A DNA stretch of 64,000 nucleotides from Eulemur rufifrons (lineage: Eukaryota; Chordata; Mammalia; Primates; Lemuridae). Location of the stretch: the NCBI RefSeq assembly GCF_041146395.1, contig NC_090989.1, forward strand, positions 122,325,501-122,389,500, in the 5' to 3' direction. Every line of letters begins with the position of its first letter. Positions within the stretch are counted from its first letter, which is position 1. This document shows positions 1 to 10,964 of the stretch, one piece after another. The position numbers were made by a program, and so were the translations under genes. The notes beneath the pieces were generated by a model. It did not search any database, was not told the origin of the DNA, and saw only the letters and a program-made list of their open reading frames with translations.

Positions 1-149
1 CTTTCATTGCAGAAAGTTGATTACATGGCATTGCTCTAGATGAAATATATTTTATGGAACAGTCCAATAAGGATTTTAAAATAAATATGTTTATGATGCT
101 AAAAAAATAAATGAAATAATATCTTCCACTTGAAAAAGAAAGAATATAA

Positions 150-340
150 AATAAGGAATGCAAAAATGAGTCAAGGACAAATAAAGTTTCCCAATTAGAA
201 ATGTTGGTAAACATATACTTGTTGAAATAAAAAAACTCAATACATGGAATGAACCCTAGATAGTGATTTGGTAATTAACAAATTAAAAGACAAAACCGAG
301 GAATTAACCCAGGACATAGCACTAAAAGAAAAAGTGAAAA
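150..340 (+). mobile_element. Old L1/HAL1 ORF1-region fragment
   Basis: A-rich sense-strand sequence whose second half resembles the coiled-coil part of L1/HAL1 ORF1 (AAAAACTCAAT followed later by GAGGAATTAACCCAGG and an AAGTGAAAAG end). It is short, has no open frame and the match is from memory, so it could be chance A-rich sequence. Confidence 0.35.
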
Positions 341-344
341 GTTC

Positions 345-1130
345 TTGCAAAAACTAGTGGAAAAGAAGGTTTGTAGGCCGTTTTTGGCTTGAATAAGATA
401 GGTTTTTTGTCATTAATCTAGGATGGTCTGACAACAGAGGCAGCAATCCAGAAAAATTCAGAGAGAAGATATGAAAGCCATTTTTTGAAAGAGGTAAACT
501 CAAAACATCTGGCTGCTCACTAGGCAGCCATTGGAGCTGGGACTCAGCATCTCCAGCTATGTGCTGACTGTCACCTTTCAGGTTGCTGGAGCTAAAAGGA
601 AGCAATTCCTGCCCCATAAGAAGAGGACATTGTGTAGTGAAGGCAGCCATTTGAAGATAGACCGCAAGAATAAGGAGAATCTGTTCCTGGTGCTTAGAAA
701 CCAGTTTGCCTGTGAGAGGGAGGACGATGACATTGAGGAAGGCCCAAACCATGCTGGCCCCTTGAGCAAATGGTCTTTTCTATGCATATACTACTCAGGA
801 CTTGGGGAAGTGTGGACTCCCAACAGAGGGTGGCAGGGTGGAGGAAAAAGCTAACCCTGCAGAGCTGAGCATCATTCTAACTTGCTGATAGAGACTGAGA
901 GTACCACCAGGAGAGCCTGGCAATAGAAATGGGTGGGACATGGTGTGTTCTGCAGAGGGCTACATGCTGACTCTTCCAGCTGTCTGGGAGCCAATGACTT
1001 GACAGAGGAGACCAAACAGGAGGATGAGAAAGACATGGCTGGTGACAGATCAAGCTAGCCCCTCCTCTAATCCTTAAGCACCATATAATCCCTAATAGCC
1101 CACTGGCCCAGACGATTCCCTGTTAGAATG
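345..1130. other. Unassigned stretch with no recognised gene
   Basis: Moderately GC-rich unique-looking sequence. It holds overlapping 60-132 codon frames on both strands (for example 531-854 on +), but none resembles a known protein, and both strands are open over the same interval, which argues for chance. No repeat was recognised. Confidence 0.4.
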
Positions 1131-1140
1131 TTGTAGAATT

Positions 1141-1195
1141 GTGCTGTCCAGTATGGTAGCCACTAGGCACATGTGGCTACTACACATTTGCTACC
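1141..1195 (+). mobile_element. hAT-Charlie (MER5/MER3-like) fragment
   Basis: Begins GTGCTGTCCAGTATGGTAGC and runs into CACTAGGCACATGTGGCTAC, the conserved block of MER5/MER3-type non-autonomous hAT elements. Only this block is recognisable, so it is a remnant. Confidence 0.5.
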
Positions 1196-1199
1196 TGGA

Positions 1200-1980
1200 A
1201 ACACTACATAGGTCTTTCCTCCCACTTCTCTTGATTCAGAGATGCTATTGCTGAGTTTCTGGTACCTGAGAGATATCAAATATATGGCATATGGATTATA
1301 ATTTTGAAAAACACAGAAAGTAACACCAGACACCACCCACAATTTTATCTTTCTTTGAAATTTCCAGAGTCACATTAGGAACTTGTGGTATCTCATTGCC
1401 ATTGTTATAAACATTAGTTATCAGCAGATGGTACTATAATTGCTGAAGGTGTAAGAAATTAAGCTTCATCTGGACTGACCCTATGACAGAGCTTGTAAGG
1501 TATTTTTGGAAGAGTTCCCTGATTTAGTCCCTTATTTGTCTCACTTTCAAAAAGCAGACTACAGAGGAAATCTGCTGATTATGTGAACTTTCTGGTTGCC
1601 CAGATTCTGAAAAAAATAGCACTTTCCTGTAATTAAATTGTAAGGAGTTAATTGTAATTAAATTACAGAGTATATGAGAAAAATCTGTCACTTCTTGGAA
1701 TTAGCTCTGAGAATGAAACTAAAATGACAGGGTAATTAAGACCTGAAATGCAGAGGTTTTCAGATGGTTCTTGTCCAGGATGGAATGCATGGTTTTTTTT
1801 TTTATTTCCTAAAATCTTTGTTGTGTTATTTTTCCTCACACTGATGGGTCAGAAAGATGACCACACCTCCATGCACAGGATGCTGGGTTATTAATCTGGG
1901 AAAGAAAGAAATTTTTTCCCTACCTTTTGTTTATTTGCTTAAATCCAGAGGTGGATATAAACCACCACTTTACTCTTTAC
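1200..1980. other. Unassigned stretch
   Basis: AT-rich sequence with a T-run at about 1793-1804. I see no repeat family, exon or structural RNA signature. Confidence 0.4.
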
Positions 1981-1984
1981 AAAA

Positions 1985-2450
1985 AACCTATTTAAAATAT
2001 ATTTTTAACAATTTCACAAATGAGTATTTGTGTTTAAAATCTAAGTAATGCAGATAAGGCAAAAAAAAAATTCTCATTTCTCTCCCTATGCCCCACCTAG
2101 TCTGCTGCCCAGAGAAGACTGTTGTAACCTATTTGCGTGTCCTTCCTGAAAGTTGTCATCTCATTCACACACAACTACGCCTACACTGAAAATACGTAGT
2201 TCAGGGTAACCTTAACATGAATACCGCCATATTCCACATGTTGAGTTATTTTCATTTATCCATATCTTTTGAAAAATATTCCATGTTAATATTGATGAAC
2301 TTTGCTCTTTCGGAACTGCTGCACAGTGTTTCCTTGCATGATGGTACCCTTTTAAATTAAACCATTCCTTCCTCTATTTTCCCACCCCATTCATGTTTGT
2401 CCCACTTTTCACTATTACAAACTGTCCTGCAATGTACTTCACCCTTTAAA
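1985..2450 (+). mobile_element. Old mammalian L1 (L1M/L1ME type) 3' UTR
   Basis: Follows the order of the ancient L1 3' UTR: TTTTTAACAATTTCACAAATG, then a CCC-rich segment with GACTGTTGTAACC and CCTTCCTGAAAGTTGTC, then the 'ATTCCATGTTAA...' block and finally CACTATTACAAACTGTCCTG. This matches the consensus order for ancient L1 tails. It is heavily diverged, with no coding part and no poly(A). Confidence 0.6.
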
Positions 2451-2454
2451 AATA

Positions 2455-3105
2455 GGCTTGGAGACAGGGACAGTAAACATCCTTAACTTCACAACAAGCA
2501 GAGAAAATTATGATGGGCAAATGGAAAAGCACAATAGCAAAACAAGGGCATGTTGTTCAATCAGTGCCAGACACAGGGCATTCTTCTTTGGTGCCATCTG
2601 AAAACTTCTTGGTGATTCAATTCATCCATGAATTAAAATGCCAAGGTGAAGAAAGTTTTCTAAGTATGTCAGAGATGATGAGTTTATGCAAGGATGTAAG
2701 TAACACAATGACTGCATTAAGAAACATGGATGTGCTGAGAGGCAGGAGAAGAACATAAGTGGGGCTGTGATCCTGTAACTCCTAATCCAACAGGGAGCTC
2801 TGTGGGGCTTTAAATACCACTGGGAAAACCTGGGAAGGACAGCCTTGTAAATCCTGTTAGAGTCCCTTTTGATTTTTATTTGCTTAATGACTCCCTTACC
2901 TCAAAGAAAAGCAGCAAAAGTAGGTTGGCAGAGACGTCTGTGGCCAAGAAAACTCAGCTGGAGTCCAAGATTAAAGTTTTCCAAAGATACTCTTTGCTTC
3001 CATCTATCCTTTGGGATAAGCCATTCCGAGCTGGGGTATTCAACCCAATAATCCTAGTCTTACTATGGAAGGAATCACAGGGAGGATCAAACCCACTCTT
3101 CTATT
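2455..3105. other. Unassigned stretch
   Basis: No recognisable repeat. Open frames of 60-92 codons at 2510-2758 and 2880-3158 have no family resemblance, and the second runs into a MIR, so both are treated as chance. Confidence 0.4.
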
Positions 3106-3109
3106 CAGT

Positions 3110-3215
3110 AGAGAAGGTAACCAAAGCCCAGAGAGGGAAAGTGACTTGGGCAGTGTAATAGAGCTGGTTAGGAACAGAGCTGGTTAGTGACAGAGCCAAG
3201 ACCAGGGGCAGAGTT
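3110..3215 (-). mobile_element. MIR SINE fragment
   Basis: Contains the antisense MIR core: AGCCCAGAGAGGGAAAGTGA, then CTTGGGCAGTG, then TTAGTGACAGAGCCAAGACC. A 16-bp stretch (AGAGCTGGTTAGGAAC) is tandemly duplicated at about 3160-3191, a change internal to this copy. Confidence 0.75.
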
Positions 3216-3219
3216 ACCC

Positions 3220-3795
3220 TGAACCAGCCCTCTGCTGTTTGCTGTAGTAAGCCTTGCCATCACCAGCCAGGGTGCCAGCTGCTCTGTGCTTCTGCCAAAA
3301 GTGCCACTTCTGCTCATCGCTTTCTCAGCCATGTGACAAAACATTTTTTGTTTAAACTAAATGTCTCTGCTCTTGGTTATTGGGTATGGAAAAAGATGCT
3401 CAGTCAGCCATGGTTATATCCAACTGTCTGTGGTGTCTACTGCAAGGTTAATTTTTATCTGATGTCATGCCTCTGCACACTCTTGAGCATAGTTGTCTGG
3501 CAAAACCACACAAAAATACATGCATGCACGCACCCCTGTCTACCTTTCCTAAAGAGGTTATTCATTTCCCCATCAAAACAAATTCTGCAAACTCCAGCAG
3601 AATGACCAGGCCCTGGCTCTCACTTTTGCCCTTTGGTCTGACTACATTTAAATATGTGAATCCTCTGATCCCTATCCTCTTCTTTTGCCCTGGCAGTTTT
3701 AACATTATTTAGTCATTTCATTCAAGACTGTATTTCTTTCATTATGGGTGACTCTGGTAGATGGCTGCAGTTCTTCCCTTCATAGTATTTGTGTC
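3220..3795. other. Unassigned stretch
   Basis: No repeat recognised. The 90- and 81-codon frames at 3333-3605 and 3467-3712 overlap in different frames and have no known homologue. Confidence 0.4.
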
Positions 3796-3799
3796 CTGT

Positions 3800-4272
3800 G
3801 CAATAGGATTTTGAAGTTCTTTCCATCAAGAGGTGAAGTTTATCTCCCCACCCTTTGAATATAGGCTGGACTTGTCACTTGCTTTGGCCAGTAGAATATG
3901 GTAGAAGTGACAGTGCGCCAGTTCTGTGACAGAACCTCAAAAGGTCTTATATATTTCTGGTCTTTTTTTCCCTTGGACACCTACTCAGCCTCCCCGTGAA
4001 TAAGCCTGAGCTAGCCTGCCAGAGCACGTGAGACCACATGTATCAGAGATGAGCACTCTCAAATGAGGCCCTCCCAGACCAGCCATCCCTCCAATCCACT
4101 TGCCAGCTGAGCACAGAGGCATGAGTGAGCCTAATGAAAACCAGAAGGACCACCTTGCTGAGTCTAGCCCAGATTGCTGACCTGTAGAATTGCAAGCCAA
4201 ACAAATGATGGCTGTTTTAAACAACTAAGATTTGGGGGGAGGGGCTGTTATGCAGCAAAAGCCAACTGATAC
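3800..4272 (+). mobile_element. Solo LTR, ERVL-MaLR (MLT1-type)
   Basis: Carries the ordered landmarks of old MLT1-type LTRs. These are CCTTTGAATATAGGCTGGAC, then GACTTGTCACTTGCTTTGGC with CAGTAGAATATGG, then AAGCCTGAGCTAGCCTGCC. The 3' end reads TTTAAACAACTAAGATTTGG, then TTATGCAGCAAAAG, and closes with CAACTGATAC. No internal retroviral sequence flanks it, so it is a solo or truncated LTR. The subfamily is uncertain. Confidence 0.7.
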
Positions 4273-4274
4273 AG

Positions 4275-5165
4275 ATCCCTTTATTTCTGTTTGCAGAAAT
4301 GTTTATTAAATTGGGCCTCCCGAGCAAAAAGACTATGTTTCCCACTTAGTTCTCTACATTATCTAGGTGAGCAACTTGATAGAAATTTAGAATAAAAATT
4401 TTCTGGAAGGGGATGGGGAAATGGAAAAGACTGATGAACATTTGATTCCTACTTTTTCCCTACACTCAGTCCGCCCCATCTTCAACAGCCTGTGATTAAG
4501 GAAATAAAATAGAGATACACGGGATCTAGGGCATGCCATTAATCAATGCTAGGGTATTAAGACAAGAAGCAAAAAATTCTCTCCTTACACAGGACTGTAC
4601 AAAATATATGCTAGAAAAATCATCTAGAGACAGGGTGAAAACCCTATAATTTTCCCAACATCCTGGCTTCCCTTTTTGCCACACTGTTTATTTGCCACTG
4701 CCTTAGGGTCTTACCCTTGAAGTCCCTGGTTCCTTCAGACAAGCAGCATCTCGTCCACCCCTGCTCTAGACTCTTTAGCAGGGGAGGGGGAGAGGGAATA
4801 CACCACCTAATTCCTAGGGCCAGGGCTCTTTTAAGTCCTTCTTAGGCTCTAGACTCCAGCTTTTGGAAGCTCCCTTCATGCCACATTCAACATATTAAAA
4901 TGTACCCACATTCCACAATTTAATATAATCTATATAGAATTCTAAGGTGCAGTTGCACTTGACTAGTTGACGTAATATGTTTTATAGCCAGCTAATCACA
5001 CATTTTAATATCTATTCTGCAGCTTCCTTCTTGTATTTTGAAATCATTTTGTTGTTAATATTCATGTCTGAAACATTTTCACAGGCTTTGAAGTACTCAC
5101 AGATTCTGGGCTCTGTGCCTATAAGTGCCTAATAGGAAAGTCACCCTGATCTAGTTAATCAACCA
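4275..5165. other. Unassigned stretch
   Basis: AT-rich sequence without recognised repeats or open frames of note. It has a short purine-rich patch (GGGGAGGGGGAGAGGG) near 4780. Confidence 0.4.
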
Positions 5166-5171
5166 GTAGCC

Positions 5172-5235
5172 CTTTACTGAGCATCTAGTATCTATCAAGC
5201 ACTGTGCTACACGGTCTTCATCAAATTCATTAATT
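5172..5235 (-). mobile_element. MIR SINE 3' fragment
   Basis: TTTACTGAGCATCTAGTATC followed by AAGCACTGTGCTAC and a CTTCATCAAATTCATTAA end resembles the antisense 3' tail of MIR. It is short, and L2 shares this tail, so the assignment is tentative. Confidence 0.5.
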
Positions 5236-5325
5236 GGCAGCTACTTACCATGCCAGGCACTGAGTGCACTAAGTGCTGGGAATGCAGATAAAGGCTCCTC
5301 AGTTCCAGCCCTTGAGGGCTCTGCC
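5236..5325 (-). mobile_element. L2 LINE 3' fragment
   Basis: CATGCCAGGCACTGAGTGC, AAGTGCTGGGAATGCAGAT and CCAGCCCTTGAGGGC match the antisense 3' end of L2 in the expected order. Confidence 0.55.
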
Positions 5326-5329
5326 TTAG

Positions 5330-5930
5330 CCAGCCAAGACTTGGCCCGAAGTAGAGCAGATGCAAAGAACTGTGGAGTTAGGAGATTCCCCAGGGTCTTT
5401 TTCTTTAATCTACCCAAGGGTAAGCAGGGTCATCTGGGTTCATTACCATCTTCCACTTCTGCCACCAAAGGGGCACTGGACAGACTGTCCTAATTCTCAC
5501 TAGCAGCTGACCTTGGGTTAAATCCTTTCGTTTCTTTCTTATTAACATTAGGATGGTCTCACAATGGACATGGTAGTCTCCGGACCGAAGGCAGGACTTG
5601 GGAGTAACAGATGTCCCCACGCCCACAGCAGACTCTACAGTACACCCACAGTGATGGGGGGGTGGCACAGAGGATTTCTTCCCAGCGCTTAGACGAGTGC
5701 TGAGGCAGAAGCTGTGCTGGAGTGTCAGTGAGTTTTCAGTGTCCCCTGGAGAGCAGGCGGGTTTATCAGACCTTTGAAAGACACACTTTATAGCCTGAAT
5801 AGGCAAAGACACTGAACGACCAAGGGGCCCCTGTGGTTTCAGCAATCTCCAGGCCACTCTGAAGCCCTAGTTTTAAGCAAGGGCCTCTTTAAAAGGTACC
5901 ACTGTAGGAATCAAGTCAAGCCTAGTGTTT
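5330..5930. other. Unassigned stretch with a 150-codon chance frame
   Basis: Holds a 150-codon minus-strand frame (5405-5857) that looks random: it has no domain, no low-complexity tract and no homologue I recognise. No splice pattern, CpG island or repeat was seen. Confidence 0.4.
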
Positions 5931-5937
5931 TACCTCA

Positions 5938-6095
5938 GAGCTTCTCAAACTTTCATGTACATATGATGCCCTGGAGAATTTACATATTGTTAAAATGTAA
6001 ACTCTGATTCAGTACATTTGAGGTGGAGCCTGAGAGCCTGCATTCCTCATTCCCTCCCCAGGGATATCAATGCTGAACTACACTTTGGGTAGCTA
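5938..6095 (-). mobile_element. MER20-like hAT-Charlie element
   Basis: Starts GCTTCTCAAACTTTCATGTA and continues through ATGCCCTGGAGAATTT, CTCTGATTCAGTACATTTGA and GTGGAGCCTGAGAG, the antisense MER20 order. The right end is decayed. Confidence 0.65.
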
Positions 6096-6140
6096 GGGTA
6101 TATGTTATATGGCTCCCTACAGTTCACCAAGAGCCTCCAC

Positions 6141-6452
6141 ATAAAGTCATGCGCCCCATAACGACATTTGGGTCAATGATGGACCGCATATATGACAGTG
6201 GTCTCATAAAATTATAATACCATAATTTTGTCATACCTTTTCTATGTTTAGATATGTTTAGATACACAAATACTTAACATTGTGTCACAATTTCCCACAA
6301 CATTCAGTACAGTAACACGCTGTACAGCCTAGGTGTGTAATAGGCTATACCATCTAGGTTTTGTACACTCCGTGTTGTTTGCACAACAATGAAATCACCT
6401 AATGATGCATCTCTCAGAATGAATCCCTGTCGTTAAGTGATGTATTACTGTA
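6141..6452 (-). mobile_element. Non-autonomous DNA transposon with inverted ends
   Basis: The left end (AAAGTCATGCGCCCCATAAC) and the right end (GTCGTTAAGTGATGTATTAC) form an imperfect inverted repeat around CATAACGACA / TGTCGTTAAG. Internal landmarks ACCGCATATATGACAGTGGT, AGCCTAGGTGTGTAATAGGC and TATACCATCTAGGTTTTG belong to a dispersed about 330-bp mammalian element that I recognise by sequence but cannot name securely. No target duplication could be read. Confidence 0.6.
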
Positions 6453-6519
6453 CTTTATCTCATCTGATTAATTCACCAATTATACGAATCATCGGCGTTC
6501 CCATGTCACAAAGCAATAG

Positions 6520-6630
6520 GCTTGGAGTGGCTTGCTTTAATACCACCAGCTACTCAGTGGCAAAGCCAGCATTCTAATCCAAGTCTTTTCATTCCTGGTT
6601 CAGCATCATTACCATTCACTCCAGCTCCAG
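6520..6630 (-). mobile_element. MIR SINE fragment
   Basis: CTCAGTGGCAAAGCCAGCAT and TCTAATCCAAGTCTTTTCAT correspond to the antisense MIR 5' half, after a weak GGCTTGGAGTGGCTTGC block. Confidence 0.6.
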
Positions 6631-7064
6631 ACAGTTTTTCTTTTTACTTTTAGCTCCCATTTCTTATGAGGTCATCTGTCTCAAGGTTAAAGTCCAGAGT
6701 TAATTTCATCCTTTCAAACCTTTGAGCCGATAACCTGACCTTGCTTCTCATGCTGTGTGGCAGCTGAGGAAGAAAAGATTTTCAAAAGCATTCTGGAAAA
6801 GGCTTGTCATGGTTTTGTTAGAAGTGATCATGCCTGCTAGGAAACCAATCATGCTTGGAAACACTCAGAGCTGCTAAATGAATAAGGTTTGCGTTGGGGT
6901 TTGCAATTAGAGGGCTTCGAATGGGACAGGAGCCTGAGTCTCAGGTCCCCAGACTTGGTGACAGATTGCTGCTTCCTGTGCCATGAAAATAAAAGACTCT
7001 GGATGAAAATAAAAAACTCTGGAACCATCCATGGAAAAAAAGATATATTTAATTGGGGGGGAAT

Positions 7065-7275
7065 ACCTACTACATGCCACTCAGGCAGGAACTTTGCAAA
7101 CATCACCTCCAATGCTAACAGGAAAGCTGTGAGGTAAGTTACAGTGTCCCCATTTTACAGATTAGGAGACTGAGGCTCAGCAAGGTTAAACAGCTAGGGC
7201 ACTGCAATGCCTAACTGACCACCAGGGCTGATTGAGTCTGATGTGTGGGCTTTTACACTACACCACACCCTGAAA
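7065..7275 (-). mobile_element. MIR SINE, near full length
   Basis: Runs in antisense order from CTACTACATGCCACTCAGGC, through CCCCATTTTACAGATTAGGA, GACTGAGGCTCAGCAAGGTT and AACAGCTAGGGC, to TTTTACACTACACCACACC. About 210 bp is retained, so this is one of the better preserved MIRs here. Confidence 0.85.
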
Positions 7276-7409
7276 CTGAAAGTCAGTGAAGTTACAGGGC
7301 AGACAGACCTAAAGTTACTTTAATTTGGGCAGCTCCTGATTCAGGGAGACCCCTCCTATGGATGTGCCTTTGGAACACCTGTTTCTGGATGGTGTCATGC
7401 TGCCGTCCT

Positions 7410-7885
7410 TTCTTTTTATTAAAAAAACTTATGGAAGAATTACAAGATGAGTATAATGAACTTCTGTATCCTTCACACAGATTTACCAATAGCTAACTTT
7501 TTGCCACATTTTTCTATGTGCATACATGTGTGAGTACTATTTTTTTTTTGTGAAACATTTGGAACTATAAAATAATCTTTTACCCTTAAAAACTAGGAAC
7601 AAAGGCATTCTCTTACGTAGCCACGGTACAAATATGATTAGGAATTTTAACAATGACAAAACTGTCTAATAAACGATGTATATTCAAATTTCACTAGTTG
7701 TCTCAATAATGTCCTTTATGGAAACTTTTTTCCTCATTCAGGGTTCAATCCAAGATCACACGTGCATTTGCTTGTCATGCCCTTTGGCCGCCTTTAACCT
7801 GGAGCAGTTCCTCAGCCAGGCCACCACTCTCGATCCAGCACCTCACACATCATTGGAAAGGATGTCTCTGAAGTTTGAGGGATCC
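7410..7885 (+). mobile_element. Old mammalian L1 (L1M) 3' UTR
   Basis: Ordered landmarks of an ancient L1 3' UTR: GGAACAAAGGCATTCTCTTA, TAGCCACGGTACAAATATGA, TTCAAATTTCACTAGTTGTC, CAATAATGTCCTTTATGG, TCCAAGATCACACGTGCATT and CTGGAGCAGTTCCTCAG. It is 5'-truncated with no coding part or poly(A) tail. The subfamily is not determined. Confidence 0.7.
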
Positions 7886-7889
7886 TGAG

Positions 7890-8620
7890 TGGACCCTACT
7901 GAATGAATGGATATCATGCCATCCTCTCCTCAGACTGTCAAAGTTGCCACCTGCTTCTGCTGACTCTGAGATACAACAAGCCCCCACCTTGGCAGGGAAT
8001 GCTGGGAATAACACTGCTGAGGAAAGCCTAAACTCACTTTTGATGCAGGCTTGGAGCCTCCCCATCCCTGCACCTGGGTGAGCCAGATGGTTTTAAAACA
8101 GCACTTCCTCTTGGCACCTCTTAATTTCTGAGGCATTTAGAGAGGGAGTTATACTTTCAACAAACGCCCACCACTCCCCACCCCTTATTTAAAAAACCAG
8201 AGACAGTTTCGAATTCATCCTCCTTGGTTTTCTTTCTGGAATCCTTGGTGGAGATTAAGAAGCCCTCAAATCAGGGGCTGCATGATTGGTTTGTGGCTGA
8301 CGAGATTTTTAAAGGCTTTAAGACAGTCAGTTAAGAATGTCTACCTTTGGCTCATCAAAGTCTCCCCCTGTGATGACCTATGCCCACGTGAGGATTGCAA
8401 ATGCCACACTTGTAGCTGAATTCTTTGCCATTCTTAATTCTTTGGATTACAGAATTAAAACACCCAGATTTCTATTCTCCTTAACCATCCCCGCTGCTTC
8501 ATACAGTTTGAGCAGATGTGCTACAAGATGAGAAAGAAAGTCTTCCCTCAAGCTCCCTTAGCAGGCTCCACAAACAGCAGTGGTCTACTTACCGAAGCAG
8601 CTTTTACATGGTAGGCTTGC
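7890..8620. other. Unassigned stretch
   Basis: Several 60-71 codon frames overlap on both strands (7850-8136) and cancel each other as evidence. No repeat or regulatory signature was recognised. Confidence 0.4.
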
Positions 8621-8625
8621 GAGGG

Positions 8626-8784
8626 TTAGCACATAAAATGCAGGGCCCTCAGTTAAATTTGAATTTTGGGCAAACTTTATCTGAAATTCAAATATTGTAT
8701 GGGACATCCTTATGAAAAATTTGTTTGCTATTTATCTGAACTTCAAATTTAACCGGGTATCCTATATTTTATCTGGCAATCCTA
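8626..8784 (+). mobile_element. Palindromic MITE-like DNA element
   Basis: The two halves are inverted copies. TCAGTTAAATTTGAATTT in the left arm answers CTTCAAATTTAACCGGGTAT in the right arm, and AGCACATAAAATGCAGG answers CCTATATTTTATCTGGCAA. The centre holds TATTGTATGGGACATCCTTA. This matches a dispersed palindromic mammalian element I know by sequence but not securely by name. It could fold into a long hairpin. Confidence 0.6.
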
Positions 8785-8789
8785 AGTCT

Positions 8790-9320
8790 CCATGGGCTGA
8801 ATGGATCACCCTTTAAACTTGGAGACAGTTGACACTACTGAGATTCAAAATGAGAGTGGGGACTCAATCATTGTGCCATGTCCATGGCCAGTAACTGGAC
8901 CACTGCACTGCCATATTAATGCCGGGCCAATTTTTGACAGCTAAAACAACTAAGTAAATACTGAACCTAAGCTCACACGGTTTTCATGGTCCAGACCCAC
9001 GATCCTTTATCTGCAATTTCAAAAGGCAAAACCCTCTGAAAACAAAGTTTTTCCCGTAACTCACCTGGCAGCAACACCCAACCTTCATCATGCTATTCGT
9101 TATCTTTACTTATCTCACTTAGTGTGTACCATCATGCTTTTTGCTCCAGAAATAGTTGTTTGATCATGAGGTGCTGCTCCAGACCCCCTTGGGACAGTAA
9201 TATATAATAAATATTGTATTGCATTTTAAAATATAAAAAAATTCTTAATTATGCATCTGACCAAGAGTTTCAAATAAAGGAATGTGAAAGAATAAAAATA
9301 TTAATAGCCAGAAAAGATGT
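8790..9320. other. Unassigned stretch
   Basis: Nothing recognised apart from an AT-rich tract near 9200-9245. Confidence 0.35.
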
Positions 9321-9324
9321 TAGG

Positions 9325-9640
9325 GCTGCATTGTCCAATGGAGTTGCCATCAGTCACATGTGGCCACACCGAACCCTTGAAATGCTTCTAGTCTGAACTT
9401 AAATGCATTGTGGGTGTAAAATGCACATTGGATTTCAGAAACTTAATATGGAAAAAGAATATAAAATATGCTTTTATGTGTTGAAATAGTTTTCATATAC
9501 TAGGTTAAATAAAATATAAAATTTAATAAATATTAAAATTAATTTTACTTGCTTTTTCTTATTTTTAGTGTAGCTAAAATTTAGAAAATTTTAGATTACA
9601 CATGTGGCTCCTATTACATTTCTAGTGGATGGCACTGCTT
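9325..9640 (-). mobile_element. MER5A-like hAT-Charlie element, near full length
   Basis: Both ends are visible: GCTGCATTGTCCAATGG at the left and CTAGTGGATGGCACTGCTTT at the right. The interior keeps CAGTCACATGTGGCCACACC, the AATATAAAATTTAATAAATA A/T core and AGATTACACATGTGGCTCC. The roughly 310 bp length fits a longer MER5 relative. Confidence 0.75.
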
Positions 9641-9664
9641 TTAGAGAGTACCGAAGTGAAACAC

Positions 9665-9785
9665 TCCCATATTCCTGTTGGGGAAACCGGATGAGAAAGT
9701 GACTTGGGTCGCATGGGCAGTTAGCTGTCGGGTCAGAGCTGAACCCTTCTGACCCTGGCCGAGTGCTCTCTCCATTACTCCTTGG
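9665..9785 (-). mobile_element. MIR SINE fragment
   Basis: GGGGAAACCGGATGAGAAAG, TGACTTGGGTCGCATGGGCA, GTTAGCTGTCGGGTCAGAGC and TGACCCTGGCCGAGTGCTCT follow the antisense MIR order. Confidence 0.7.
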
Positions 9786-9789
9786 AAAG

Positions 9790-10785
9790 ACTTAGGGGCT
9801 CTATACTTGGCATTGGAATTCTGAGACCATTTTTAGAGTCTCAGTGAGTATTAGTGGTTCTTAAGATGGAAGTAGGAAAATGAAGCACCAACTTGGAACC
9901 AATGGTTTCAAGGCATAAAAGAAGACTCAGAGAAGCAAATGAAAAAGATGATTAGTACACAACCCCATTTGATGAGACGTTTCTTAACAGGTCCAGAGCA
10001 ATGGATTTCTTCTGAATCTCTGAGGTGAGCTCCTTTACCAGCTCTGTTGGAAACAGGTCAGGGGTGGAAAATCACACCCAGCAGGGAGGGTGGGGAATGT
10101 GTCTACCCCCTGATTGGCAAGTGGTACACAAGGGACCACAGCCTTCAGAAAGATGACCTTTTTGACATGAAGTATTCAGTTAATAAGATCATAGTCATCG
10201 AGAGAAGGGAGTCATTTGTGTGGCAATAATCACAGCTCCCCAGCAGAAGGCCCTAGGGAAGGAGTTCTTGCCTATCAGCACACCATTGCTTTTAGATAAA
10301 TTCAGAGAGAAACAAATCTCCAAGAAGAGCAGAACAAAGAACTTCAGGGGACAAAACAAAGCCAGCAGGTATCCAGAAGCCATTCTGGAAAGGTAGGTGC
10401 GGATCCCCTGTTGACCTGTCCATGCCAGGTCTGGGGAGGTCTCTGTGGCTGCTGTCCCCAGGCAGGGTGCATGCAGCAGTGGACTGGGCCTCTCCCATCA
10501 GAAGAGAAGGAAAGGTTCAGGTCAAGAGAAAGAAGGAAGAAAGTCAATGGTCAGCCACAGCCGAAGTCACAAAATGTCTCGATGGAATTCTGTATGGCCT
10601 TGATGGAAACACAGATCATCCAAAAAAACTAAACTAAAGTCAGCAGCTGCATCCTCAGCATTCAGAAGTGACCATGAACAACTTGAGATGGGTGCTGTAG
10701 CTGGGTACCTGCTGTGCGGATAATTTTAGCTGCTTGAAAGCATCGTTAGTTGCATTCGCTCATTTACACAAGTTAGCTAGGAAGT
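9790..10785. other. Unassigned stretch
   Basis: About 1 kb without a recognised repeat. Frames of 60-73 codons at 10195-10637 overlap on both strands and show no family signature. Confidence 0.4.
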
Positions 10786-10789
10786 GTTG

Positions 10790-10960
10790 GGGTGGAAAAA
10801 ACTTGGCCTAGGAGTCACACAGGGGCTGGGTTTGAATTTTGACTTAACTGTGAAAAAGTTACTTAACCTCTCTGAGCTAACAGTTTCTTCAGCAGCTAAA
10901 TAGACCAAAAAATAGGCCCTGGAGGGTGGCTGTCAGGCCTCAAGGAGATGTAAAACCCTC
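10790..10960 (+). mobile_element. MIR SINE
   Basis: Sense MIR order: TTGGCCTAGGAGTCACACAG, GGCTGGGTTTGAATTTTGAC, AAAAAGTTACTTAACCTCTC, TGAGCTAACAGTTTC. The tRNA-derived 5' part is partly lost. Confidence 0.8.
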
Positions 10961-10964
10961 AAGA

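Noticed and set aside
5405..5857. 150-codon minus-strand frame
   Set aside because: No homology, domain or splice context; composition looks random.
10790..10960. tRNA-like B-box sequence (GGGTTTGAATTTTG)
   Set aside because: It is the tRNA-derived head of a MIR SINE; no cloverleaf can be drawn around it.
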